64,000 bases of DNA from Dyella sp. GSA-30. Its GTDB lineage: Bacteria > Pseudomonadota > Gammaproteobacteria > Xanthomonadales > Rhodanobacteraceae. The notes beneath the pieces were generated by a model, which worked only from the letters and a program-made list of their open reading frames with translations, was not told the DNA's origin and made no database searches. Shown here piece by piece: positions 52,271-61,848 of the stretch. The translations under genes and the position numbers were made by a program. The stretch covers positions 4,937,524 through 5,001,523 of the forward strand of contig NZ_AP027042.1 in the NCBI RefSeq assembly GCF_027924605.1. Reading direction: 5' to 3'. Numbering within the stretch: position 1 is the stretch's first letter; every line of letters starts with the position of its first letter.

Positions 52271-54142
52271 TTAAGCCGTTTCCTTCAAAGCGGTTGAAAG
52301 CAGTGCGCCGCCCTCGTCGGCCAGACCGGCCAGATCGAGCACCAGTGCCAGCCGTCCGTCGCCGGTCACGGTCGCACCGGCAATACCGGGCGTGTCGGCG
52401 AACAAGGGACCAAGCGGTTTGACCATGACGTCTTCGCGACCGATCACCGCGTGCACCAGGCAGCCGATGCGTTGATGACCGATGTGCACCACCACGACCT
52501 GGCGTGGCGGCGCAGCGCCGTGCGCACGTGCCCATGCGGACAGATCGCCCAACGGCAACGCACGGCCGCGATGTGCGGCGACACGACGCCCATCCAGCCA
52601 TTGATCCTGGCCTGCGGAAAGTTCGAATACTTCACTGACGTTGCTCAACGGCAGCGCAAACAGACGGTCACCCACGCCGACCATCAGCACGCGCTGGATC
52701 GCCAGCGTCAGCGGCACGGCCAGTTCCAGCTCACTGCCCTGGCCGAGCTTGGAGCGCACCTGCAAGGTGCCGCCGAGCTCGATGATGCGTGTCTTCACCA
52801 CGTCCATGCCGACGCCGCGGCCGGAGATGTCCGAAACCGTCGCTGCCGTGCTGAAGCCGGGGCGGAAGATCAATTCCAGCGATTCGACTTCGCTCAGGCG
52901 CGCGGCCTGATCTTCGTCGATAACGCCCTTCTCCACCGCCTTGGTCCGCAACACCTGCGGATTCATACCGCGGCCGTCGTCGGAAACGATGATGACGATC
53001 CGCTCGCCACGCTGGCTGGCCGAAAGCCGCACACGCCCCTTGCGCGGCTTGCCGGCGCGTTCGCGATCCTCTGGCATTTCCAGGCCGTGATCGACCGCAT
53101 TACGCAACAAATGCACGAGCGGATCGGCGAGTGCTTCGACCAGGCCACGATCGAGATCGGTGTCTTCGCCCTCGGTCACCAGCTCGATCTCTTTGCCGAG
53201 CTGACGCGCGAGATCGCGCACGATGCGTGGGAAGCGTTGAAACAGGCGCCCTACCGGCTGCATGCGCATGCCCAGTACCGCGCCTTGCAAATCATCGGCG
53301 ACACGATCGAGATCGCCCGCCGCCACTTCCAGAGTTTCGTCGCCGCTGCGCGAGGCAAGGCTCAGCAGGCGGTTACGTACCAGCACGAGTTCGCCGGCGC
53401 GATTGACCAGATCGTCGAGACGACCGGTATCGACACGCACGGTTTGCTCGGCCTGTACCGGAGCACGCGCAGGCGATTTCGGTGTGGGCTCAGCGACCGG
53501 CGGTGCTGCAACAGCCACCGGAGGCGGTGCCACTGCCGTGGGTGCCGCGCCCTTGCCATGCAGGCTGTCGAGCAGTGCCTCGAATTCATCGTCGCTGATT
53601 GCGGTCGATGCGGCGGGCGCGGGCGCAGGCGCCCCCGGTGCACCATTGCGGCCGTACAAACTATCCAGCAACGCCTCGAACTCGCTGTCGTCGATCGCGC
53701 CGCCTTCTTCCGTCAGTGCGGGCATCGGCGCTGCAACCGGCGCGGGTGCGGGCGCATGCGCTACGCCGCTTTGCAGGCGACGCAACAGGCTGGCAGCCGG
53801 CGCCGGCAAGGTGTCGCCTGAGCTCATCGCATCCATCTGCACGTTGAGCAGATCGAGCGCTTCGAGCAAGGCATCCATCTGCGCCGAGTCGAGCACCACT
53901 ACGCCGTTGCGCGCTTCGTTGAGCAGATCCTCGGCCTGATGGCACAACTGCACCATCGGGTCGATAGCCAGGAAGCCGGCGCCGCCCTTGACGGTGTGAA
54001 ACGCGCGAAAGACCGCATTGAGCAGTTCGGCATCGCGCGGCGACGCTTCCAGCTCAACCAGCTGTTCGCTCAAGCGTTGCAGCAACTCCCTGGCTTCGAC
54101 CAGGAAGTCATCGCGCAGCTCATCGTCCAAGGGTGAAGACAT
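52271..54142 (-). CDS. cheA: Chemotaxis histidine kinase CheA (flagellar cluster)
   Basis: The 623-residue kinase has an HPt domain with His49 in RAFHTVKGGAGF, then a long Ala/Pro-rich linker in place of a classical P2 domain, P3, P4 ATPase (HLLRNAVDHGLE, DDGRGMN, GRGVGMDVV) and a CheW-like P5. The linker contains two copies of DDxEFEALLDSLxG (151-164 and 184-197). Those repeats resemble the C-terminal CheY-binding helix of CheZ ([12 protein letters not shown]) and may serve as CheY docking sites. It starts 14 bases after cheZ. Confidence 0.95.
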   Translation of the reverse strand: MSSPLDDELRDDFLVEARELLQRLSEQLVELEASPRDAELLNAVFRAFHTVKGGAGFLAIDPMVQLCHQAEDLLNEARNGVVVLDSAQMDALLEALDLLNVQMDAMSSGDTLPAPAASLLRRLQSGVAHAPAPAPVAAPMPALTEEGGAIDDSEFEALLDSLYGRNGAPGAPAPAPAASTAISDDEFEALLDSLHGKGAAPTAVAPPPVAVAAPPVAEPTPKSPARAPVQAEQTVRVDTGRLDDLVNRAGELVLVRNRLLSLASRSGDETLEVAAGDLDRVADDLQGAVLGMRMQPVGRLFQRFPRIVRDLARQLGKEIELVTEGEDTDLDRGLVEALADPLVHLLRNAVDHGLEMPEDRERAGKPRKGRVRLSASQRGERIVIIVSDDGRGMNPQVLRTKAVEKGVIDEDQAARLSEVESLELIFRPGFSTAATVSDISGRGVGMDVVKTRIIELGGTLQVRSKLGQGSELELAVPLTLAIQRVLMVGVGDRLFALPLSNVSEVFELSAGQDQWLDGRRVAAHRGRALPLGDLSAWARAHGAAPPRQVVVVHIGHQRIGCLVHAVIGREDVMVKPLGPLFADTPGIAGATVTGDGRLALVLDLAGLADEGGALLSTALKETA

Positions 54143-54156
54143 CCGCTTGAGTTCCT

Positions 54157-54798
54157 TTAGAAACCGAATTCGCTAAGCAGACGATCAGCCTCGTCCTGGC
54201 TGTTGACCTTGGCCGCTGCAGCAGGCGCTTCGCCACCAGCCAATGCACCGGTGAGGCGAACCAGTTCCAGCAGGGACGATTCCACGCTACCGATAAAATG
54301 CGCGACCTTCTTGATGCGCTGACCGGAAAGATCCTGCCAGGACTGCGCTAGCACCATGTCGTTCAGACCATCGCGACTCGCGGCGGCAAATTCACGCGCC
54401 TGACGCGCCAGCACGGCACCGGCTTCGTTCTCGTCGCTCCACGCGAGGATTTCGATCGCGTTGGCTTCCAGCGCTTCGGCCTGCGGACGCATGCGTTCGG
54501 CGAAATCGAGGCTGCGATGCGCGGCCTGCGAACTCATTTCCAGTACATCGAGCAGGTTCTTGCGCGCATCGGCGACGCTATCGGGTACGCCTTCCAATGC
54601 CAGGTCGCTGCCGAGGCGGCGTACCGCTTCGTGCAGGTCGCGCGCCAGCAGGCCCAAGGCGCGGAACAGATGCTGTTCACGCTGGCGTGCCAGCGCATCG
54701 AGCGCCAGTTCGAAATCGGCGCGGTCGGCACTGTTGAGCAGCTGCTGCAGCTCGGTCGGCAAGGCGGTCTCGGAAAGTAGCAACGAAGAGGTGCTCAT
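54157..54798 (-). CDS. cheZ: CheY phosphatase CheZ
   Basis: The 213-residue protein has the long helical hairpin of CheZ with the catalytic pair Asp156 and Gln160 in [14 protein letters not shown], spaced as in E. coli (143 and 147), and the CheY-binding C-terminus [12 protein letters not shown]. It removes phosphate from CheY. The start overlaps the cheY stop. Confidence 0.95.
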   Translation of the reverse strand: MSTSSLLLSETALPTELQQLLNSADRADFELALDALARQREQHLFRALGLLARDLHEAVRRLGSDLALEGVPDSVADARKNLLDVLEMSSQAAHRSLDFAERMRPQAEALEANAIEILAWSDENEAGAVLARQAREFAAASRDGLNDMVLAQSWQDLSGQRIKKVAHFIGSVESSLLELVRLTGALAGGEAPAAAAKVNSQDEADRLLSEFGF

Positions 54799-55190
54799 GC
54801 GGTGGCTCCTTGCGCGGCGAGCCGCTCGAAGATTTTGTCGAGTTTTTCTTTCAGCGTGGCCGCGGTGAACGGCTTGACGATGTAGCCGTTCACGCCAGCC
54901 TGCGCGGCGGCGATGATCTGGTCGCGGTTGTTTTCCGCCGTCACCATCAGCACCGGCATGCCCTTCAACGAGGGCTCGGCGCGGATCGCGCGCAACAGGT
55001 CGATGCCGGTCATGTTGGGCATGTTCCAGTCGGTCACGACCAGGTCGAACGGCATCTCGCGCAGCATCGTCATGGCGTTATTGCCATCTTCGGCCTCCTG
55101 GATCAGCGGGTTGGAGAAACCCAGCTCGACCAGCAGGTTGCGCACGATGCGCCGCATGGTGGAAAAGTCGTCGACCACCAGGATTTTCAT
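54795..55190 (-). CDS. cheY: Chemotaxis response regulator CheY
   Basis: The 131-residue receiver has Asp7-Asp8, phospho-Asp54 in [10 protein letters not shown], Thr in MVTAEN and Lys in IVKPF. Phospho-CheY binds the flagellar switch. The start at 55190 is the family start; an upstream extension would run into the inverted spacer and is rejected. cheZ overlaps by ATGA. Confidence 0.96.
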   Translation of the reverse strand: MKILVVDDFSTMRRIVRNLLVELGFSNPLIQEAEDGNNAMTMLREMPFDLVVTDWNMPNMTGIDLLRAIRAEPSLKGMPVLMVTAENNRDQIIAAAQAGVNGYIVKPFTAATLKEKLDKIFERLAAQGATA

Positions 55191-55208
55191 GTTCTTGTCC
55201 AACGGGAG

Positions 55209-55322
55209 GGCTCCGGCTTGTAGGTTGGGAACGGGGAATAAGGAACAGGGAACGGAAAAGAAGGTTGCGGATAGCTGGAGGTCAGCGGCGGCGCTCGACC
55301 CTCCCCGCTCCCCGTTCCCCAT
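55209..55322. repeat. Low-complexity inverted spacer between fliA and cheY
   Basis: gggaacggggaa-type sequence at 55227-55258 is mirrored by ctccccgttccccatttccg at 55309-55328. The end of fliA lies within the right arm. Confidence 0.6.
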
Positions 55323-56058
55323 TTCCGGCGCCATCGCGCCAACCGGACATCCGTGCCCGTAACCGCACCAGCGCCTGGCCGTGGATCTGGCACACGCGCG
55401 ATTCAGTAACGCCGAGCACGGCGCCGATTTCTTTCAGGTTCAATTCCTGTTCGTAGTACAGCGACATCACCAGCTGCTCGCGTTCGGGCAGGCCGGAGAT
55501 CGAGTCGATCAGGGCCTCGCGCATGCCTTCCTGTTCGACGCGATCCTGCGGCTCCAGGCCATCCTGATCGACCACGTCCAGCGCAGCGCCGCCTTCGTCG
55601 TCATCCGGCGCGGTGAGGCTGAGCAGACGCGCGCTGGTCGCGTCGGCGAGAATCTGGTGGTACTCCTGCGCGGTGATGCCCATGCGCCGGATCACCTCGG
55701 CATCGATGGCATCAGCGCCGGTTTCGTTTTCGATCTGACGCACCACTTCGGTGACTTCGCGCAACTTGCGATGTACCGAGCGCGGCGTCCAGTCGGTCTT
55801 GCGCAACTCGTCGAGCATGGCGCCGCGGATGCGGATGCCGGCATAGGTCTCGAAGCTGGCCGAGCGATCGGTGGCGTAATTACGTGCGGCCTCGAGCAGG
55901 CCGATCATGCCCGCCTGCACCAGATCGTCCACGTCCACGCTCGACGGCAAACGCCCCATCAGGTGATAGGCGATACGCCGCACCAGAGGCGCGTGCTGAC
56001 GCACCATGTCTTCGGTGCTCTCGCGTTGCAGTTGCAGATATTCGGAAGCCACGCTCAT
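55282..56058 (-). CDS. fliA: Flagellar sigma factor FliA (sigma-28)
   Basis: The 258-residue protein has sigma regions 2 ([40 protein letters not shown]), 3 ([27 protein letters not shown]) and 4 ([48 protein letters not shown]). It directs late flagellar and chemotaxis genes, including the promoter at 46996-47022. The tail after RARMSGW (about 14 residues, rich in G/R/E) is encoded by the low-complexity spacer and is not conserved. The start overlaps the flhG stop. Confidence 0.96.
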   Translation of the reverse strand: MSVASEYLQLQRESTEDMVRQHAPLVRRIAYHLMGRLPSSVDVDDLVQAGMIGLLEAARNYATDRSASFETYAGIRIRGAMLDELRKTDWTPRSVHRKLREVTEVVRQIENETGADAIDAEVIRRMGITAQEYHQILADATSARLLSLTAPDDDEGGAALDVVDQDGLEPQDRVEQEGMREALIDSISGLPEREQLVMSLYYEQELNLKEIGAVLGVTESRVCQIHGQALVRLRARMSGWRDGAGNGERGAGRVERRR

Positions 56059-57014
56059 CTCGCCCACCCATCCCCTGCCAGGCTTGGCTCCAACGCCGCC
56101 TGACCACCAAAGAAGGCAATCCGGTCGTGGTTGGGGTACTCGGGTTCACCCCATGTATCGACCGCACCTGCCAATTGCTTGAATCCCTGTGCCGACCGGC
56201 TGCCCGGGGCGGCATCGACCACCGCGCACTGGCGCCGGATCGCCCGGCGCAGGTACTCGTCGTGCGGGATCATCCCCATGAAGTCGAGCGCGACGTCGAG
56301 GAACCGGTCGCTGACCCGAGAAAGCTTTTCATACAAGTGCTTAGCCTCGCCGGCATGGCGCACCATATTGGCCACCACGCGGTAGCGGCGTACCCCGAAG
56401 TCGCGGCTGAGCACCTTGATCAGGGCGTAGGCATCGGTCAGCGAGGCCGGCTCGTCACAGACCACCAGGATGACGTCGTCGGCCGCGGCCGCGAACATGG
56501 CCACGCTGTCGGAGACGCCCGCGGCGGTATCGACCAGCAGGTATTGGGGCGGGCGCACCAGTTCGTCGAAGGCGCGGATCACCGCCGCATGCTCGCCATT
56601 GCTCAGCTGGGCCAGGCGCCGCGCGCCCGAACCGGCCGGAATGATCTTCAGGCCATGCGGCGCAGTCACCGCCAGCTCGTCCAGCGTGCAGCTGCCGTCG
56701 AGCAGGTGACCGATATGCCGCGACGGCGTCAGGCCGAGCAGCACGTCGACATTGGCCAGGCCCATGTCCGCGTCGAGCAGCATGGTCTCGTGCCCAGCCA
56801 TCGACAGCGCCATGCCCAGATTCACCGCGACGGTGGATTTGCCCACGCCGCCCTTGCCGCCGGCAATCGTGATCGCGCGAGTGCGCGGCCGCGGCACTGT
56901 CGAACTCAAACCCATCGCCTGATCTCCACGCAGATGTTCGCTGGCGTGCGCGTCGCGCGCACGCAGTGCCGCAAGGGCAGGAAACATCTGCCGCAATCCC
57001 CACGCCTGATTCAT
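56055..57014 (-). CDS. flhG: Flagellar number regulator FlhG/FleN
   Basis: The 319-residue MinD/ParA-type ATPase has the P-loop GGKGGVGKSTVAVNLG, switch II DTAAGVSD, and the N-terminal activation motif NQAWGLRQM, matching D/N-Q-A-x-x-L-R that stimulates the FlhF GTPase. It limits the number of polar flagella. The start at 57014 puts that motif at the N-terminus. It overlaps fliA and follows flhF. Confidence 0.95.
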   Translation of the reverse strand: MNQAWGLRQMFPALAALRARDAHASEHLRGDQAMGLSSTVPRPRTRAITIAGGKGGVGKSTVAVNLGMALSMAGHETMLLDADMGLANVDVLLGLTPSRHIGHLLDGSCTLDELAVTAPHGLKIIPAGSGARRLAQLSNGEHAAVIRAFDELVRPPQYLLVDTAAGVSDSVAMFAAAADDVILVVCDEPASLTDAYALIKVLSRDFGVRRYRVVANMVRHAGEAKHLYEKLSRVSDRFLDVALDFMGMIPHDEYLRRAIRRQCAVVDAAPGSRSAQGFKQLAGAVDTWGEPEYPNHDRIAFFGGQAALEPSLAGDGWAR

Positions 57015-57034
57015 CGCTAAGGTTCCCATGGGGT

Positions 57035-58462
57035 TCAAGCGCTCGCCAGGCTGAGGCCGAAACGATCGGCCATGGTGGTGTCTTCGGTAGTGCCGCTGGA
57101 TTTCAGCGCCTGCGCGGCACGGCAGACCAGTGCGCGCGCATCGGCGGCGGCAATGTCTTCAGGCACGCGCTGACCGTCGGTCACGTAGTCGAGCGGCAGG
57201 TGATGACGGATCAGCGTGGACAAGGCGCCACCAAGATTCGGTGTCTCGTCCAGCTTGGTCAGAATGCATGCCTGCGGCTTCAGCGGCAGGTAGGCGCGAA
57301 TGGTGGCGTCCAGAGCCTGTGCCTGCGTGTTGGCGGCCATCGCCACGCACACGCGCACGTCGCCTACGTCGTGCAGCAGCTCCATCTGCTGCTGCAGACG
57401 CGGATCGTTACCCGCCACACCGGCGGTGTCGACCAGCACGGCCTGGCGACCGCGCAATGAAGTAAGTACCTGGCGCAGGCTGACCGCGTCATGCGCGGGG
57501 AATACGCGCACGCCGAGCAGGCGACCGTAGTGTTCGAGTTGCGCGGCGGCACCGATGCGATAGTTGTCGGTACTGATCAGTGCGACCTGGCCGGCGCCAT
57601 GACGCAGGACGGCGCGCGCAGCCAGTTTGGCGATGGTGGTGGTCTTGCCGACGCCGGTCGGGCCGACCAGTGCGATCACGCCACCGGTCGCCGCCAGATC
57701 GCGGCCACTCACCGCAAGGCTGCGGCTCAGTACGCCCAACGGCAGGTAGCGCGCCTGTTCGGCACTGATCTGATCGGGGAGTTCATCGATCAACTTGCGC
57801 GCGACATCGGCTTCGATACCGAGCCGGGTCAGATCGCGCAGGATGCGCGCGCGCAGCGGATGGCGGCGCTCCATATCGTTCCAGGCCAGACTCGACAGCT
57901 GCGTTTCGAGCATCGAACGCAAGTCGCCCAGTTCGGCACGCATCCGGGCGCTGTCCTGCGCGGCGCGTTCGAGCATGGATTGAATCGGTGCCGGCTCGAC
58001 GCGCGGTGTGGGCTGCGCTTGTGCGACAGTTTCATAGGACTGCTGCGGCTCGGGACGCGCAACACGTTCCTGCGCCACGCTGATATCGCGCAACGCTGGC
58101 TGGCCGCGAGGCGCATCGTCGACCTCGGCGTGTGCGGATGCCGTCGCCGCCGGCTGCGTCACCGGTGCAGCCGGTGCATGAGCGGCTGCGATCGCCTGCT
58201 TGGCGCGCGTCAGCAACGGCGTGCGCTCGGGCTTCGGCGGCGTGGGCGCAACCACCGGCGCCTCCGGCCTGGCACCCGGCAACGGCGCACCGTGCCGCGC
58301 GGCTTCGCGCACCAGGGCTTCGTCGTAATCGACTGCCGCGATGATCTCGATGCCGTCATCAAGTCGACGCGTCGACAGAATCACCGCATCCGGCCCCTGC
58401 TCTTCGCGGACTTCGCGCATCGCCTGGCGCATGTCGGAGGCGACGAAACGTTTGATCTTCAT
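57035..58462 (-). CDS. flhF: Flagellar SRP-like GTPase FlhF
   Basis: The 475-residue protein has the B domain start MKIKRFVASDMRQAMREVREEQGPDAVILS, a long low-complexity linker (about 95-200), an N domain and the G domain with GPTGVGKTTTIAKLAA, DTAGV and TKLDE. It places the flagellum at the cell pole. The start at 58462 matches the family. The upstream 137-base gap to flhA has an inverted spacer. Confidence 0.95.
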   Translation of the reverse strand: MKIKRFVASDMRQAMREVREEQGPDAVILSTRRLDDGIEIIAAVDYDEALVREAARHGAPLPGARPEAPVVAPTPPKPERTPLLTRAKQAIAAAHAPAAPVTQPAATASAHAEVDDAPRGQPALRDISVAQERVARPEPQQSYETVAQAQPTPRVEPAPIQSMLERAAQDSARMRAELGDLRSMLETQLSSLAWNDMERRHPLRARILRDLTRLGIEADVARKLIDELPDQISAEQARYLPLGVLSRSLAVSGRDLAATGGVIALVGPTGVGKTTTIAKLAARAVLRHGAGQVALISTDNYRIGAAAQLEHYGRLLGVRVFPAHDAVSLRQVLTSLRGRQAVLVDTAGVAGNDPRLQQQMELLHDVGDVRVCVAMAANTQAQALDATIRAYLPLKPQACILTKLDETPNLGGALSTLIRHHLPLDYVTDGQRVPEDIAAADARALVCRAAQALKSSGTTEDTTMADRFGLSLASA

Positions 58463-58479
58463 GCTTACGCGCTCCGCGC

Positions 58480-58595
58480 TTGGAGGTGGGAGATGGGTAG
58501 CGGGAGCGCGACAACCGATGCGCCGCGCGAGCCTGCAAGCTGCTCGATACGTTTCATGCATGCGCCCCCATTACCCATCTCCCATCTCCGCTCTA
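58480..58595. repeat. Inverted low-complexity spacer between flhA and flhF
   Basis: ggaggtgggagatgggtagc near 58481-58500 is mirrored by ttacccatctcccatctccg near 58571-58590. It resembles the spacer at 55209-55322 in composition. Confidence 0.6.
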
Positions 58596-58599
58596 GAGG

Positions 58600-60690
58600 T
58601 TATCGACCCAGCGCCTGCACCAACCGAACCCGTCGGTTGTCAGGCACCTCGTTGTAAGCCAGTACGTGCAGGTTCTGTGCCACGTGGCGAGTGAAGCGCG
58701 CGAGCCATGGACGCAGCTGCGGCGGCACCAGCAGAACCGCTGGTTCACCGCTCTGATCCTGGCGTCGCGCGGCCTCGGCGACGCTCTGCTGGAGGCGGTC
58801 GGCCAGGCCCGGTTCGACCGCGGCGCCCGCCGCACCGGCGTTGCCGAGCGATCCGAGCAGGATCTGCTCCAGTTCCGGCGCCAGCGTGATGACGGGAATT
58901 TCGGTACCCAGGCCGGCGATCTCCTGAACGATCTGGCGACCCAGCGCGACACGCACGGCGGCGGTCAGCGTGCCGGGATCCTGACTCTGGCTGGCGTGCT
59001 CCGCCAAGGATTCGACGATGCTGCGCATATTGCGGATCGGCACCCGCTCGGCGAGCAGGTTCTGCAGCACCTTGACCACCACGCCGAGCGACAGGCGCTT
59101 GGGCACCAGGTCCTCGACCAGCTTCGGTGCGTTGGCCGCCAGGCGGTCCAGCAACTGTTGCACGTCCTGGTGGCTGAGCAGCTCGTGCGCATGGCCCTGC
59201 AGGATGTGTGAGAGATGCGTAGCGATCACGGTGGCCGGGTCGACCACGGTATAACCCAGGCTCTGTGCGTGATCGCGCTGCCCGGTTTCGATCCACACCG
59301 CTTCCAGGCCGAACGCCGGGTCCTGCGTGGCGATGCCTTGCAGGGTGCCGTGCACACGGCCCGGATTGATCGCCAGCAGGCGCTCGTTGTAAACCTCCGC
59401 CTCGCCCATCGGCACGCCCATCAGGGTGACGCGATACGCGTTGGGGCCGAGGTCGAGGTTGTCGCGGATATGCACCGCCGGCACCAGGAAACCCAGCTCC
59501 TGCGACAGCTTGCGGCGTACCGACTTGATCCGCCCCATCAGCTCGCCGCCCTGCGCCTTGTCGACCAGCGGGATCAGCCGGTAACCGACCTCCAGGCCGA
59601 CCGGATCGACACTGGCGACATCGTCCCAGCCCAGCTCCAGCTTTTCGCCAGGCACCGGTGCCGGCAAGGCATCGACCGGCGTCGCGGCGAGACGCTCTTC
59701 GGCTTCGTGCTTGCGCTTGATCATCAACCACGCCGCGCCGCCGCAGGTGCCGCCGAGCAACAGAAAAGCAACGTTGGGCATGCCGGGAATCAAGCCCATG
59801 ACGCAGAGCACCGCGCCGGCGACAGCCAGGGCACGCGGTTGGCCGAAGACCTGGCCGACCAGCTGCTTGCCCATGTCTTCGGAACGCGACACGCGCGTCA
59901 CGATGATCGCGGTGGCGATCGACAACATCAGCGAAGGCACCTGAGCCACCAGGCCGTCACCGATAGTCAGCAAGGTATAGGTACGTGCCGCTTCGCCGGC
60001 CGAAAGGCCGTGCTGCATCACGCCGACGAAAAAGCCGCCGACGATATTGATCAACAGAATCAGGATACCGGCGGTAGCGTCGCCGCGAACGAACTTCGAG
60101 GCACCGTCCATCGAGCCGTAGAAGTCCGCTTCCTCGCGCACTTCCTGGCGGCGTTCACGCGCCTGTTCCTGCGTCAACAAGCCGGCATTGAGGTCGGCGT
60201 CGATCGCCATCTGCTTGCCGGGCATCGAATCGAGGGTAAAACGCGCGGTCACTTCGGACACGCGCGTGGCGCCCTTGGTGATGACCACGAAGTTGATGAT
60301 GGTCAGGATCGCGAACACCACCAGACCGACGGCGAAATTGCCGCCGATGACGAACTCGCCGAACGCCTCGATCACCTTGCCGGCGGCGCCGGGGCCGTCA
60401 TGGCCGTGCAGCAACACCACGCGGGTAGAGGCGATATTCAGCGCCAGGCGCAGCAGGGTCGCCATCAGCACCACGGTGGGAAACGCGGCGAATTCCAGCG
60501 GTCGCATCACGTAGATCACCGCCAGCAGGATCACCAGCGACAGTGCGATGTTGAAGCTGAAGAGCATGTCCAGGATGAAGGGCGGCAGCGGCAACATCAT
60601 CATCGCCAGCATCGCCAGCATGATGATCGGCGCGCCGGCGCCCCTGCGTGTTGCTTGCTTCAGTGTATCGAGTGCACCAACGGCGGCCAT
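58600..60690 (-). CDS. flhA: Flagellar export gate protein FlhA
   Basis: The 696-residue protein has eight membrane helices in the first 330 residues, the FHIPEP signature region (MATLLRLALNIASTRVVLLHG, RVSEVTARFTLDSMPGKQMAIDADLNAGLL) and a large cytoplasmic domain. It is the proton-linked gate of the flagellar export apparatus. It begins 14 bases after flhB. Confidence 0.96.
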   Translation of the reverse strand: MAAVGALDTLKQATRRGAGAPIIMLAMLAMMMLPLPPFILDMLFSFNIALSLVILLAVIYVMRPLEFAAFPTVVLMATLLRLALNIASTRVVLLHGHDGPGAAGKVIEAFGEFVIGGNFAVGLVVFAILTIINFVVITKGATRVSEVTARFTLDSMPGKQMAIDADLNAGLLTQEQARERRQEVREEADFYGSMDGASKFVRGDATAGILILLINIVGGFFVGVMQHGLSAGEAARTYTLLTIGDGLVAQVPSLMLSIATAIIVTRVSRSEDMGKQLVGQVFGQPRALAVAGAVLCVMGLIPGMPNVAFLLLGGTCGGAAWLMIKRKHEAEERLAATPVDALPAPVPGEKLELGWDDVASVDPVGLEVGYRLIPLVDKAQGGELMGRIKSVRRKLSQELGFLVPAVHIRDNLDLGPNAYRVTLMGVPMGEAEVYNERLLAINPGRVHGTLQGIATQDPAFGLEAVWIETGQRDHAQSLGYTVVDPATVIATHLSHILQGHAHELLSHQDVQQLLDRLAANAPKLVEDLVPKRLSLGVVVKVLQNLLAERVPIRNMRSIVESLAEHASQSQDPGTLTAAVRVALGRQIVQEIAGLGTEIPVITLAPELEQILLGSLGNAGAAGAAVEPGLADRLQQSVAEAARRQDQSGEPAVLLVPPQLRPWLARFTRHVAQNLHVLAYNEVPDNRRVRLVQALGR

Positions 60691-60704
60691 CTGTCATCCG
60701 TCAA

Positions 60705-61844
60705 TCAATTGTCGCGATAAGGGCCCATCAGGTCCGGATCGACCTCGGGTCTTGGCGGCTCGGGCGGCGTCATGCCGTGTGTAACTGCCTGTTTCACCTG
60801 ATATACGTAGGCCAGCACCTGGGCGACGGCTACGTACAGGGAAGCAGGCACTTCCCGTCCGATATCGGTAGTCGCATACAAGGCGCGTGCCAACGGCGGC
60901 GCCTCGACCAACGGGATGCGATGACTGGCCGCAACAAGGCGGATCTGCTGCGCCAGAACGTCGACACCCTTGGCAATGACCTTGGGTGCACGCATGCGAC
61001 CGTCGTCGTATTGCAGGGCGACGGCAAAGTGCGTCGGGTTGACGATGACCACGTCGGCCTTGGGCAACTCCTGCATCATGCGGCGACGGGACATCTGCTG
61101 CTGCACCTGGCGGATACGCCCTTTCAACTCCGGGCTGCCGTCGGACTCCTTGTGTTCATCGCGCAGTTCCTGCTTGGTCATGCGCTGGCGGCGGGTGTAA
61201 TCGAAACGCTGCCAGATCGCATCGACACCGCCGATCAGGCCCAGCATCACGCCGAAGATCAATCCAGCGCGACCGAGCAACCCCAGTGACTGGGCAATAC
61301 CGGCACCCACCACGCCACGGCCGGTCTCCATGATCTCTGGCTGCCAGCTGTGAATCAGGATCAGCAAAGCACCACCGATCATCAGCAACTTGAGCAACGA
61401 CTTGCCCAGCTCGACCAGGCCGCGCATCGCGAAGATCTTGCCCAGGCCGGCGATCGGATCGAGTCGTTCGAACTTCGGTTGCAAGGCTTCTGCACTGAAA
61501 TTGAGGCCGCCGAGCAGGGTCGGCGCGCCAAGCGCGGCCAGCAGCGTCGCCACGGCAATCGGCGCGACGATAGCGACTGCCTCATGCAATGCGCCATACC
61601 AGGCATGCACGGGCAACTGACCGGCAAACAAGGCTTCGCGCGAATAGCTCAAGCCGAGCCGATAGATCGTACGTGCGTGCTCCATCGCATCGTGGCCGGT
61701 CGAAATCAGCGTCGCTACCGCCGCCAGCACCACCATCGAGCCGGACAGGTCGCGCGAGCGCGGCAGATCGCCCTTTTCGCGCGCTTCGCGAATACGTTTT
61801 TCGGACGGTTGTTCGGTGCGGTCTTCCTGTTCCTGGTCGGCCAT
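60705..61844 (-). CDS. flhB: Flagellar export switch protein FlhB
   Basis: The 379-residue protein has four membrane helices and a cytoplasmic C-domain with the autocleavage site N-P-T-H at about 269-272 in VIVNPTHFAVAL. It switches export from rod/hook to filament substrates with FliK. It starts four bases after fliR. A free C-domain homologue lies at 48285. Confidence 0.96.
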   Translation of the reverse strand: MADQEQEDRTEQPSEKRIREAREKGDLPRSRDLSGSMVVLAAVATLISTGHDAMEHARTIYRLGLSYSREALFAGQLPVHAWYGALHEAVAIVAPIAVATLLAALGAPTLLGGLNFSAEALQPKFERLDPIAGLGKIFAMRGLVELGKSLLKLLMIGGALLILIHSWQPEIMETGRGVVGAGIAQSLGLLGRAGLIFGVMLGLIGGVDAIWQRFDYTRRQRMTKQELRDEHKESDGSPELKGRIRQVQQQMSRRRMMQELPKADVVIVNPTHFAVALQYDDGRMRAPKVIAKGVDVLAQQIRLVAASHRIPLVEAPPLARALYATTDIGREVPASLYVAVAQVLAYVYQVKQAVTHGMTPPEPPRPEVDPDLMGPYRDN

Positions 61845-61848
61845 CGAG

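Noticed and set aside
59215-60720. 501-codon plus-strand frame opposite flhA
   Set aside because: Antisense shadow of flhA with His/Gln/Arg-rich composition and no family similarity.
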